DNA from: Rhizoclosmatium globosum
Lineage: Eukaryota > Chytridiomycota > Chytridiomycetes > Chytridiales > Chytriomycetaceae
DNA: 64,000 nucleotides
Direction of reading: 5' to 3'
Assembly (NCBI GenBank): GCA_002104985.1
Contig: MCGO01000072.1
Location: forward strand, 124,001-188,000
The notes beneath the pieces were generated by a model, which had not been told where the DNA came from, did no database searches, and was given only the letters and a program-made list of their open reading frames with translations. A program made the position numbers and the translations under genes. Below, piece after piece: positions 9,294-19,601 of this stretch. Position 1 is the first letter of the stretch. Each line of letters begins with the position of its first letter.

Positions 9294-10287
9294 TTAGGAT
9301 TCCACAGAAGAAGTTTCAATCACAAGAGAAGCCCTCGGCACAATACTCCTTCTATTTGCCATAGAATCCTTTCTTGATCCACTAATCCGTGTCGGGCGTA
9401 TCAACGTCCCTGCCATCGAATCCGAAACCACAAAACTACTATGCATCTGCATAGCAAGCAAAGGACTTAAAAGAGAATCACATGAAATAACAATATTTGA
9501 CAAAGCGTCCAACCAGTACGGAGGCTTCCACCCAGGCGTTACAAGAGAATACACGATCAAAATAGCTTCAGGTCCATAACAGCTGCAAAAAACCAACGTC
9601 ATCATTATGCAGTTCTTCAACACTCGGAGCCGGAGTAGATTAGCATTGTTTCCGTCATCGTGCGCGAAATTCTTGATCTCCCTTAGTATCTTACAAACGA
9701 GGAGATACGTTTTTGTGTAGAGAAGAATGATTCCGCCGAACGAGAGTAGCATATATTGCAGGACACAGAAAAGCACAACATATGGCTGCCATGTGCCTCC
9801 TGGCCTCCTATAAATATACGTCTCCTTTATACAATAATTAAAAATAAATAACTAATCAAACGCCTCTCACCGCACTGAAAAAGCAGCCTACAATAACACA
9901 ATTCGTCACAACTGCGTGCCCGGCAATCCCAAACCTCACATACTTGGGAACACTCTCCTCCCTACAAATCAACCAATACCTCTCCATCGCGATATGGAAG
10001 TTAATCACGGCAATAACAATCCCCATTGGGAACCGAAACGCCGTGTTTGCTTGATTTGGAAGTCACGTCGTTTCGAACCAGTCGCGATAAAAGACTAACC
10101 CGATGATCCCGATTGCGACGCCGATGGAACCTATGATGACTGCGATTAGGAGGGCGAAGATCAAGTGGCCAAGGTCTGTTCTGAGGAAGCCGTTACGCGT
10201 GTGGAGGATTGAAATGAGGAGTGCTGTGGTGTAGAGCATTCCGATGAGGAGGATTATGAGTGCCGGGAGTTGTGAGAAATCAATCAT
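9294..10287 (-). pseudogene. Seven-helix receptor paralogue 1, with in-frame TGA at codon 75
   Basis: Member 1 of a six-gene tandem family. Exons complement(9294..9824, 9871..10287); exon 1 is 417 nt and the intron is phase 0. Translation is interrupted by TGA at 10065-10063, in the segment where the paralogues read FES/TTSLP: here it is ETT-stop-LPNQ, a Ser codon TCA changed to TGA. The frame is otherwise intact on both sides through all seven helices (315 codons), including MERYWLICREE at the end of helix 3 and SPLLAMQMHSSF in helix 7. This suggests a recent nonsense mutation, a sequencing error or readthrough. Upstream, GATTTGCAT (plus strand 10309) matches the array's shared motif. Confidence 0.8.
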
Positions 10288-10458
10288 TTGGGTGAATGGT
10301 TCTCGAAAGATTTGCATGAAACTGTAACGTCTGATTGTTTGCTTTTTAATATGCAATAAATGCATAAATGGATATTTCAAGGATTTAAAATTGTTAGTCG
10401 GGTGAAATGTGTTTAAATCAGGATTTTGTTGTACTATTGTAAATCTAAAAAAATGAGT

Positions 10459-11488
10459 TCACGCCTTCGAATCCACAGAGCCTGTTATAGAAAGCCTAGG
10501 CGCCAAACTCTTTCGGTGGCTACTAACTTGTGAAGGGCGTAACAAAGGATTCGCCATAGAGTCCCTTCTCAACTCACTGACTTGAGTTGATCGCAAAATC
10601 GATCCTACTAGAGAATCCGAAATGACAAAGCTGCTGTGCATTTCCATCACAAGCATCGGACTTATAATTGAGTCGAGAGCAATCAAAATAGTTGAAAGTG
10701 TGTCAAGCCACATCGGTGGTTTCCAATCAGGAGTCGTAAGAGAATGAAGAATTAGTACAGATTCAATTCCATAACATACGAAAATAGCTGCAGTCATCAT
10801 GATACAAGTTTTTAAAACGCGAAGACGAAGTTGCGAGGAACTAGACCCTTGATCGTGTCTTACATCCATATTCTCTATTTCTTCGATTGTCTTGCAAACA
10901 TGCAGATAAGTTTTTGTGTAGAGAACCATGATTCCTCCAAAGGAGAGAAGTATGTATTGCAGCATGCCTGTCAGAACAATATATGGCTGCCAAGTTCCTC
11001 CTGGCCTTCTATGAATAAATGTTTCCTGTGCACTTATTTTAGTCGTTTTTGTTTTAATCTAGTGAGAGTACCCTGCTGAAAAAGCATCCAATAATCACAA
11101 TAATTGTAACCACAGCATGTCCGATAATGGCCACAGAGATAAATCCCGGAACTTTTTCTTCCCTACAAATAAGCCAATACCTCTCCATCGCAATTTGGAA
11201 ATTAATTACAGATAGAACAATTCCAATTGGAAACCGAAAAGCCGCGTAGGCTTGCGTGGGAAGGGATGTAGATTCAAACCAATCGCGATAAAATACGAGC
11301 CCGACAATACCTATTCCAACACCGACAGATCCAGTTATAATTGCCACGAGCAGCTTTGTTACCCAGAGACCAAGGTCTGTTTTGAGAAACCCGTTTCGCG
11401 TTTGCATAATTGAAACCAGAAGCGCAGTGGTGTAAAGAATACCAATGATGTAGATGATAAGTGCTGGGAGGTGTGAGAAGTCGACCAT
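10459..11488 (-). CDS. Seven-helix receptor paralogue 2 (rhodopsin-like GPCR type)
   Basis: Exons complement(10459..11025, 11072..11488), 327 aa; exon 1 is 417 nt and the 46-nt intron is phase 0, as in its neighbours. Four helices are encoded by exon 1 (starting LPALIIYIIGILYTTALL) and three by exon 2. Helix 3 ends NFQIAMERYWLICREE, an ERY resembling the E/DRY motif of class A receptors. Exon 2 opens with HRRPGGTWQPY; helix 6 carries CYGIESVLI and helix 7 carries DSIISPMLVMEMHSSF, in the position of NPxxY. The cytoplasmic tail is short and Ser/Arg rich. I chose the ATG giving MVDFSHLP by alignment with the paralogues; an ATG 12 codons upstream is possible. Ligand unknown; a zoospore chemosensory role is only a guess. 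Confidence 0.8.
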
Positions 11489-11737
11489 GTAAGGATTTTC
11501 AAGAAGATTTACTGTTTCAACCAAAAGAAAACAGTAGCGAATTTATTAAATGAGGTTGACACATTAAGAATCTAGTACTTCTTTGATGTGGCGCTTAATA
11601 TGCTCGCTGAACCTGAAAACGACCGATTATAATGCCAGATTTTAACACATTAAAGTGAAAATCCAATACAAAGAGAAGATAATCTGCTGTCACCAAAAAA
11701 GAAGAAGAAATAAAGAGGGAAAAGTTTATACTTAAGT

Positions 11738-12754
11738 TCACCCCTTTGAATCCAGTGAACTTGTGATCGATGCTAAATTTTTTCGATATACGCTCACTTG
11801 CGATGGTCGTAGGGGAGGATTTGTCGCTGAGTCTCTCGTCACTTCACTGATCTGAGTCGCCCTTAAAATCGATCCCGCTATTGATTTCGAGAGGACAAAG
11901 CTACTATGCATTTCCATCACAAGCATAGGACTCAAGATTGAGTCGAGGGCAATCATAGTTGCTGACAATGCATCAAGCCATGTTGGAGGCTTCCAATCTG
12001 GAGTTACAAGAGAATAAATGACTAAAGCTGCCTCGACACCATAACATGCAAAAATAACTCCGGTCATCATGATACAGGTTTTCAAAACTCTTAGACGAAG
12101 CCCGGAGGAATTCATGTCGTGTCTTACATCCACATTTTCAAACTCTTTAGTTGTCCTGCAAACATGAAGGTATGTTTTTGTGTAGAGAACCATGACACCG
12201 CCGAATGAGAGGATTATGTATTGAAGTATGCCAAACAGAACTACGTATGGCTGCCACGTTCCTCCCGGTCTTCTAGTAATCAATGTTTCCTTTTAAGGTT
12301 AAGACTTAATATTGGACTATATTCAATCAAGATATACCGTGCTGAAGAAACATCCCACAATCAAACCCATTGTGACGATAGCGTGTCCCATGATAGAAAT
12401 AGAAATGATTTTTGGCACTTTTTCGTCTTTACAAATAAGCCAAAACCTTTCCATTGCGATTTGAAAATTGTTGACAGCAAGAACAACTGCAACCAGAAAC
12501 CGATATGCCGCGAAGGCTGGCATTGGAAAGGTCGCAATTTCGAACCAGTGACGGTAAAATACATACCCAATGATTCCAATGGCAATTCCAAAGGGCCCGA
12601 TTATCAACGTAACCAGGAGCCTCGTCGCCCAAACGCCCAGATCCGTCTTAAGGAACCCAGTTCGTGTTCTTAATATTGAAGATAGACTTGCGGAGGTGTA
12701 CAGTATCCCAACAATGTAGATAATAAGGGCAGGGAGCAAAGAAAAGTCAGTCAT
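11738..12754 (-). CDS. Seven-helix receptor paralogue 3 (rhodopsin-like GPCR type)
   Basis: Exons complement(11738..12289, 12338..12754), 322 aa; exon 1 is again 417 nt with a phase-0 intron. It is closest to paralogues 1 and 2: MTDFSLLPALIIYIVG start, NFQIAMERFWLICKDE at the end of helix 3 (ERF in place of ERY), TRRPGGTWQPYVVLFG at the start of exon 2, and DSILSPMLVMEMHSSF in helix 7. It starts 22 bp from a GATTTACAG element (plus strand 12776-12784) shared by the array. Membrane receptor by topology; coupling and ligand unknown. Confidence 0.8.
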
Positions 12755-12819
12755 GCCCAAAAGATTTTCAATAAGGATTTACAGTTGGAACCAAAAGGAA
12801 ACAAAAATGAATTTATTTG

Positions 12820-13834
12820 TTAATATACTGAGGATAACTGACTTTTGCTTGCATTATCAGCTTTTGTGTTTGTTGTTCGTCGTTGACTTTCGTGTGATCG
12901 GATGACATCATTATTCGGTTTTGACCTATTTTCATCCTGTGATAATCTCGAACCGATTATAAAGCTAGTTTTGAACACATTGGAATGTAAATGCATGACG
13001 AGGAGAGGGGTGAAAACCGTATCGCAGGACACCGCAGCTGTGGCCAAAGAGTCCAACCAAGAAGGTGCAATATATCCCTCCGTTACCATTGAATATATCG
13101 TAAGAATCGCTTCGGTTGAATAACATGCACTATAAGCTAACGTCATTAGAATACAGTTCGATAAGACCCGCATCCGGAGTGTGCTTAATTCGGTTTGGTC
13201 GCCGTGCACAATGTCTTTCAAACTTTTCACCATTTTTGAGACGTGAATGTACGTTTTCGCATAGAGGAATGTGAGACCACCAAAGGAAAGGGCGATGTAT
13301 TGCATTATACAAATAAGTGTCAAATATGGTTGCCAAGTTCCTCCAGGCCTTCTAAAATTTGTTGTCTCCTGTAAATGGTTTGTTTTCATTTAACTACATC
13401 ACTATACATGAACCTACAGCCGTCGCGGCGCACACCCAGAGTGTAATCATGGTAAGGCCTGCATGGACTCCAATCCATGTAATGGCTTGGCGTGGAACAC
13501 TCTGTTCATGGCAAATTAAGAAATATCGCTCCATCGCAATCTGAAAATTAGTGTAAGCCACTGCGATTCCAGTTGGAAGGCGAAAAGCCATGTAAAGCTG
13601 ATTCGGAAGAGATGTCGAGCTGAACCATTCTGCATAAAACATAAGTCCAAATACTCCGATGGCCATTCCGAGCGATCCAATAGTTACGACGGCAAGAAGT
13701 GCTAGAATCCATTTTCCCAGATCAGAACCAAGAAATCCAGAGCGACTAGAAATCATAGATATCAGGAGTATACATGTGAAGATAAATTCAAGCAGACATA
13801 GCACTAGCGATGGGAGGTAATTGAAGTCTGTCAT
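12820..13834 (-). CDS. Seven-helix receptor paralogue 4 (rhodopsin-like GPCR type)
   Basis: Exons complement(12820..13368, 13418..13834), 321 aa; exon 1 is 417 nt and the intron is phase 0. More diverged than 1-3 but the same plan: MTDFNYLPSLVLCLLEF, YTNFQIAMERYFLICHEQ (ERY), FRRPGGTWQPYLTLICIMQY, and a helix 7 with DTVFTPLLVMHLHSN. The C-tail is rich in Ser, Asn, Lys and Arg. GATTTACAG lies 19 bp upstream (plus strand 13853-13861). The next gene upstream is MMAA, which breaks the array here. Confidence 0.8.
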
Positions 13835-13946
13835 TGGTGTGCTTGACAGAAAGATTTACAGTCTATTGTGTACATTTCGAAAGAGTATCGTTCGCTTCCA
13901 TATATTCAAAATGAGGTCAACAAACATAAATTGCAAAGAACATTGT

Positions 13947-15293
13947 TTACTTTCTCCCTTTCAAGAAAGCATCCAATAAGTGTTCAGCCGCCATCCCAGA
14001 ACTTACACGCCCCTCCATCACCTGTTTCTCTAATCCCTCCTTCAATTCTCGCACCCCTTGATCCGCCGTAACCCGATCCATCAACTCATGCCTCAAAATA
14101 TCCCACATCCATTTCCGTCTCTGCTCCTCCCTCACCCTCGAAAACTCATCCGTCTTATGCAACATTTCATAAAACCGTTCCATAGTCTCCCACGCCTCCG
14201 CGATCCCCCTTTTCTCCGCCGACGAGACGCGAAGGACTTCGGGTCGCCAGTCTCCTTTGGAAGGTTGCAGGAACTTGAGGGCGGATGTGTATTCCATTTG
14301 AGCCATACGTGCAGCGGGTTCGAGTGCGCCGTCGGATTTGTTTACGAGGATTAGGTCGGATAGTTCGACGATTCCCTTTTTCATTCCTTGGAGCTCGTCA
14401 CCGCCGCCTGGAGCGACAAGGAGCGTGAACATGTCGACCATATCGGCCACCCTATTGTTTGCAAAGTTTTATGAGAAGGGTGTTGGGTGACTTTGGAGGT
14501 TACGGTACATTGTTTCGGACTGACCAACGCCAACTGTTTCAACAAGAATAATGTCGTATCCAGCAGCTAGTGAGAAGTATGTAAGGCATCATTTCTAGGA
14601 AAGTGGTGCAAATACCTTCACATAGAACTATCGCATCACTCGTGTTTCTCGCCACACCACCCAGGGTACCTCTTGAAGGGGATGGTCGAACATATGCGTT
14701 ATCATCTCGCGATAAGTCCGTCATTCTGGTTTTGTCACCTTTGAGAAAGGTATAAGTTCCACTGACTAGGATTTGTTGGCCCTCCAACAATATTACGACC
14801 ATTCGTGAATAAAACCATCTTCGATTTCCCGATTCCTTCAAGTAGTTTCGTTCAACTCACCGAGAATAGAACCACCAGTACGAGCCGAAGAAGGATCCAC
14901 AGCCTACCAACCAATCCTTCAGAACACACAAACAACCAACAAACAACCTCACCAAAACAGCTACTTTATGTCCCTTATTAATCAGAAACATGCCAAATGT
15001 CTCGATAAAGCTGGATTTCCCAACTCCGGGCGATCCCGAGAGTCCAATCCGGAACGAATCCTTCCGTGGCGGAGACATGTGAGGAAACGAAGGTGGAGAC
15101 GAAAGGACGGATGAAAGGAGCTTTTGGGCTTGATGTCGGTGGTCCGGTCGAGTGCTTTCGACTTTTTTGGGTTGGATTGGGTTGACAGGTTTAGGTTGCG
15201 GAGGGATAAATGGCAGTGTTGCGTACCTAGAGTGATTGCTCGTGCGAGGGCTGACCGGTTCGTTCGCAGGGCCGATAGCGTGAATTGGTTCAT
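13947..15293 (-). CDS. MMAA: MMAA/MeaB GTPase, chaperone of methylmalonyl-CoA mutase
   Basis: Mitochondrial G3E GTPase that guards and reloads adenosylcobalamin-dependent methylmalonyl-CoA mutase. Six exons, complement(13947..14451, 14509..14566, 14616..14738, 14861..14903, 14953..15161, 15227..15293), 334 aa, phases consistent. The first exon encodes [20 protein letters not shown], an Arg/Ser-rich, acid-free mitochondrial presequence. G-domain motifs: [13 protein letters not shown] (P-loop), [20 protein letters not shown] (switch region), ETVGVGQSE (G3 region), NKSD (G4). The C-terminal helical dimerisation arm with RRKWMWDIL matches human MMAA ('KVWMWNLI'). It sits inside the receptor array, 99 bp from the paralogue 5 stop and 112 bp from the paralogue 4 start, with no functional link evident. 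It implies a B12-using propionate route, which Dikarya have lost. Confidence 0.92.
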
Positions 15294-15391
15294 GGAATGT
15301 GTCAGAGTGAATGATTCGTGTTGTGGGGAGATTCAAACAAGGTTTTGGGGAAACACCACAAAAGCAGATTTATTGAATTAAGCTGGATAAT

Positions 15392-16452
15392 TTACAACGT
15401 GGCTCCAAGTGAAAAATGCCGAGAAGTCCTTGCTATACTCTTACTTCTTTCAATCGAGTTGACAGCAGCTGCCTCGACTTCCTTCGAGGTCGATATATAC
15501 ATGGAGGTGTTCTCTCCTGTACACCTCTGTAAAGTAGAATTCGGGGTTGTTGACCTGCTCATTCTTCCCTTTCGAATTGAGTCAAGGATTCCTTGTCGTG
15601 ATACAAGATCCTTGTGCAAAAGAACTGCAAGGAACGGCGTTGCAACAGTATCACAAGCAACCATCGTGTTTGCAATTGCATCCAACCAAGGTGGAGCTGT
15701 CCAATTCGGCGTAACAAGGGAATATACCACCAACACGGCATCCACAGTATAACACACCATGAAGCAAACAGTTATCGCAATACAATTCACAACAACTCGA
15801 AAGTGTAACATCCTTGCTTCTTCAAGTGTGCTTTTCGTGCTTTTCCGACCCTCATCTAAAGTCTCTTTGACTTTCAAATAAGTTTTCAAGTACAAGAAAT
15901 TCAAGCCTCCAAACGTTAACAATAAATATTGCAGCGTAAATACAAGCAGTATAGTAGGTTGCCAAGATCCCCCAGGTCTCCGAAAGTTATGCGTTTCCTA
16001 TCAGACCCGTTAACAATTTTCCGCACTACAAGATTTACCTTGCTAAAGGCACAGGCAAATATTGCAGCCAAAGTCACAACGGCGTGCGCTTCAAGTACAA
16101 CTGAATACAAACTCGGTACACTTTCTCCATAACATATCAACCAACACCGTTCCAACGCAATCTGGACGTTTACCATAGCCATCATAACACCACACGAGAA
16201 CCTGAACGCCAGGAACACTTGATTCAAAAGCGAAATCTCCATCGACGAAAATAGTATAAACGCCATTTGCACGGCACATCCAAACGCGCCTATCATAATC
16301 ACAAAGAGTAGACACACGATCCAGCGACCGATAACGGCTTTTAGAAATGATCTACGACTAAGGAGGAGGTACGTTGTGAAGAAAGTGGAGCTTGAAAGGC
16401 CAAGAATGAAGATTATAAAGGCGGGGAATAAGGACTCTGAGGAGGGGTTCAT
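15392..16452 (-). CDS. Seven-helix receptor paralogue 5 (rhodopsin-like GPCR type)
   Basis: Exons complement(15392..15997, 16039..16452), 339 aa; exon 1 is 414 nt with a phase-0 intron. Diverged member: MNPSSESLFPAFIIF, MVNVQIALERCWLICYGE (ERC in place of ERY), RRPGGSWQPTILLV at the start of exon 2 (Ser for Thr), CYTVDAVLVVYSLVTPNW in helix 6 and the following loop, and DTVATPFLAVLLHKD in helix 7. GATTTACAG is only 6 bp upstream of the ATG (plus strand 16458-16466). Whether the altered ERY site still couples G proteins cannot be told. Confidence 0.78.
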
Positions 16453-16580
16453 TCTGCAGATTTACAGGTGATGATGTGATGCGAAACTTGAGAGAAATAA
16501 TCAAAAAAAATATATTTTTGACAGTTTCGCACATAGGTACATTCACATTCATGGAAGAAAGAAGATACAAAAACGTCTAT

Positions 16581-17620
16581 TCAACGTATACTTCTCGGTA
16601 TGGTTCCACGGCGTGAAACAGTATTTCCACTTTCCGGATTATAAGAATCCTTTTCTCCAGTACTATCATTCGTTTTTGATCGCGCTTTAGAGCTCTTACT
16701 TGATGACGAAAAGCGCGAAGTAATAGTTGATAACACTGTCCCTTCAAACAAGCTTGAATGCAATCTTACAATTAAAATTGGAGTTACAACCATATCCAGA
16801 GCGACAAGAGTATGTGCAAGCACGTCTGCCCATTTTGGTGGATTCCAACCTTGTGGAAGAATCAAAGACATGAGGACGAGGATCGCGTCACATGTGTAAC
16901 AGTTGCTGAAGGCCATTGTGAGCATGATGCAGCTGTTTAGGACTCTCATTCGTAGTTCTTCAGATCGCTGGCGGCCGTCACTTTGCAAACCTATCGCGTT
17001 AGCTTCTTTTAGAGTTTCGACGACGTGAAGGTACGTTTTCCCGTAGAGATAGGCGAGGCCTCCGAACGCGAGAATCATGTATTGGATTGCGAGGACAAGA
17101 AGGGTAGGTGTTTGCCATGTTCCACCAGGTCTTCTGTAGTTGTATGTTTCCTTGTTTGTGGTTTTTTAAGTGTCTTTGTTGGAACAAGAAAGTTAAGCTA
17201 ACTCACAGATGTAACGCTGGCGATTATGACTGTTGTTATTGTTGCAGCTGCGTGGATTCCAAACCCGGCTGTATAAACGAAGGGTACACTTTCTTCATGG
17301 AAAACAAGCCAATATCGTTCTAACGCGATTTGAAAGTTCGCGCCAGCAACGGCACATCCAATTGGAAACCGCAAAGCTAGAAATAGTTGGTTTGGAAGGG
17401 AAGTAGTCGCGAACCATTCTGGACTAAACATTAGAGCTGCTATTCCGATGGAACAGCCGATTGACCCAACGACAATGAGAAGTAACAGGACAAAGATCCA
17501 CTTTCCAATCGTTGTACCGAGGAACCCGCTGCGAAAACCTGCCAGGTAGATTGCTATCGAAATAGAAAGCAAGCAGCCGAGGATGTTGAGGATCAGACTG
17601 GGGATAAGTGAGTATTCCAT
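16581..17620 (-). CDS. Seven-helix receptor paralogue 6 (rhodopsin-like GPCR type)
   Basis: Exons complement(16581..17150, 17207..17620), 327 aa; exon 1 is 414 nt and the 56-nt intron is phase 0. Signatures: MEYSLIPSLILNILG, GANFQIALERYWLVFHEE (ERY), NYRRPGGTWQTPTLLV, CYTCDAILVLMSLILPQGW, and DMVVTPILIVRLHSS. The tail is Ser/Lys rich. I chose the ATG that aligns with the paralogues; an in-frame ATG lies 20 codons upstream. The related element GATTTGCAC is 41 bp upstream (plus strand 17661-17669). Last member of the array. Confidence 0.78.
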
Positions 17621-17755
17621 TGTTTTTATGCAGATTTTTGGGAGTGCACCAAAGACAAAGGATTTGCACTTTGTGGTCATCCCATGGTCATCTTGGACGT
17701 CAGATAATAAACGATTATAAAATTCAGTTTATTTCCTATTCATAAATCCAGTTCA

Positions 17756-18397
17756 TTACACTTTCTGTGCAACCAACTGAACAGTAGCGGACATTCCTTG
17801 GTGCATCTTTCCTTCGCTCACGTCACGCTCCACATCACCAAGAGACACAATCTTCAGGCCAACCTCCGCCAACACATTCTTCAAAACAACAGGATCAATA
17901 CACAAGTCGGCATCTTGGGGTCCACCTGTTCCGCGTCCAATATTCTTTGGAGAGTAGTGTTCGAGGATAACCAGTCCACCCGTCTTCAAAGCCTTTGCCG
18001 CCATTCCAAGAACCCTCTTTTCCAAGTCACTTGGCAAGTGACACCACACCGAAAGCACACAGTCCAATTTGTCACCACTACCACCACCACTACCACTACC
18101 AAGACTGGAAACCTTGTCCAAGTCAACAACCTCAGTCGTAACACGTTCTCCAACACCGTTTTCCGTTGCCAACAAGGCCGCCTTTTCGAGACCGACTTTG
18201 CTCAGGTCGATGCAGTGGACAGTGTGGCCCAGCTTCGCAAGGAACACGGCGTTGCGGCCCTCGCCCTCGCCAAGGCTGAGAACCCTGGAACAACGTGGCA
18301 GCCGAGATACCTGCGACGCGAGGAAGTCGTTGGGCGCCGTGCCGTACAGGAACCCGGTCGCGGGGTTGTACCGCGTGTCCCAGAACTCGGCATTCAT
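17756..18397 (-). CDS. Class I SAM-dependent methyltransferase, TehB-like
   Basis: Single exon, 213 aa, with a Rossmann methyltransferase fold. The start FWDTRYNPATGFLYGTAPND resembles the 'WDxRY....YGxxPN.FL' opening of bacterial TehB-like and tellurite/thiopurine methyltransferase-type proteins. Motif I is RVLSLGEGEGRNAVFLAKLG, the acidic end of beta-2 is CIDLS, and later LDCVLSVWCHLPSD and GGLVILEHYSP mark beta-4 and beta-5. A Ser/Gly tract interrupts the middle. The substrate is unknown. No intron and a bacterial look raise the possibility of transfer, but a fungal origin is not excluded. Divergent from the next gene. Confidence 0.78.
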   Translation of the reverse strand: MNAEFWDTRYNPATGFLYGTAPNDFLASQVSRLPRCSRVLSLGEGEGRNAVFLAKLGHTVHCIDLSKVGLEKAALLATENGVGERVTTEVVDLDKVSSLGSGSGGGSGDKLDCVLSVWCHLPSDLEKRVLGMAAKALKTGGLVILEHYSPKNIGRGTGGPQDADLCIDPVVLKNVLAEVGLKIVSLGDVERDVSEGKMHQGMSATVQLVAQKV

Positions 18398-18639
18398 CGT
18401 TGGTTTGGTGTTTGGGGGAAGGATTTCTTCGCCTTTCGCTGAATTTATTTATGGTCGCATAAATCCCTCGCATTTGAAATGAATCAAATCGGCACAAATT
18501 GGTGCATGCAATGAATCACAGATCTTAATAATGACAATGAGGCATGAATAATATCATGCTTCACCTTAATGCCAAGTACTAGCTGATTCGAAATTGAGTT
18601 TCTGGATAACCAACAGTATACATTAAAAGTCTATTTCAA

Positions 18640-19475
18640 ATGCCTCATACACCCACCACCTCCCCCACTACCACTACCAATACCACCACCACCGAACCAA
18701 TCACAGCCACCGCCGCCAAAGTCGGCATCGCATCAATCCTCGCACTCAACGCCCTCTTTGTCCCATTTATCCTCGGCTCAGTCCGAACCAGAGCAATTCC
18801 CTTCGTTGTCACCCCGGATTCCCGCACAAAGGCTATCATGAACACTCTAGCGACGCATCTGAAGCCTGGTCGACGGGTAAAACTGCCCCTTTGTGGATAC
18901 TACTAGTGGTGCGGTGCCTAACTTGGGTTTTAATATGACAGGCGTTTGTGGATATTGGATCGGGGGATGGACGGGTTGTGATGGCTGCGAAACGGTATTC
19001 AGTGCCGTTGCCTTCTCACTCGACACTTTCGCATGTTCCACTGTTTAATCGGTGTGTGGGCGTGGAAGTTAATTCGGTGCTCTTGGCTGTCAGTCATCTT
19101 CGTGCCACTATCGATTCCATCAAATCTCTTGTTTCGAAACGGGTCAATTCTTCAGAACGGCAATCTGTATCGTTTGTCAAACGGGACATGTGGAAGTTTG
19201 ATTTATCTGGGTTCGATGTTGTGATGGTGTTTGGGGATTTGAGGTTGATGGTGAGAGCTTTTTCTGTAAGTTTATTCCAGCGTCAGTGTTAACGACTGGA
19301 TATGTCATAGCCTTTGTTTCGTGAAAAGTTTGAAAAGGAGTTACGCGAAGGGTCTCTTGTCGTCTCAAATCGGTTTGCGATTCCTGGTTGGAATCCCATC
19401 AGTTCTGGAGACGAGTTTTATGTCTATCGCGTTGAAAAAGGTCATCAAAATAATCAAAATAAAATAGAAATATAA
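18640..19475 (+). CDS. ATP synthase c-subunit lysine methyltransferase-like (FAM173/ATPSCKMT) protein
   Basis: Three exons, 18640..18876, 18942..19250 and 19311..19475, all phase 0, 236 aa. After a Thr-rich leader there is one membrane segment (VGIASILALNALFVPFILGS), as in FAM173 proteins that anchor in the mitochondrial inner membrane. The methyltransferase core follows: FVDIGSGDGRVVMAAKR (motif I), CVGVEVN, FVKRDMWKFDL (FAM173 'DLWK') and VVMVFGDLRLM / PLFREKFEKEL (canonical 'VVIFGVxxMM..LExKL'). Between motif I and CVGVEVN there is an extra insertion of roughly 20 residues not expected in the family. Likely role: trimethylation of the ATP synthase c-ring lysine; inferred from family only. 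Confidence 0.78.
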
Positions 19476-19601
19476 CGTGGATTCAACGAGCCATTTTCGA
19501 CGGGATCTTACAATGAACAGGAACTCCAACTCAATTACAAAAAAACCCCTGGAACATATATAGAATGCATGACCATTGATACACTTTTAATACATATAAC
19601 T

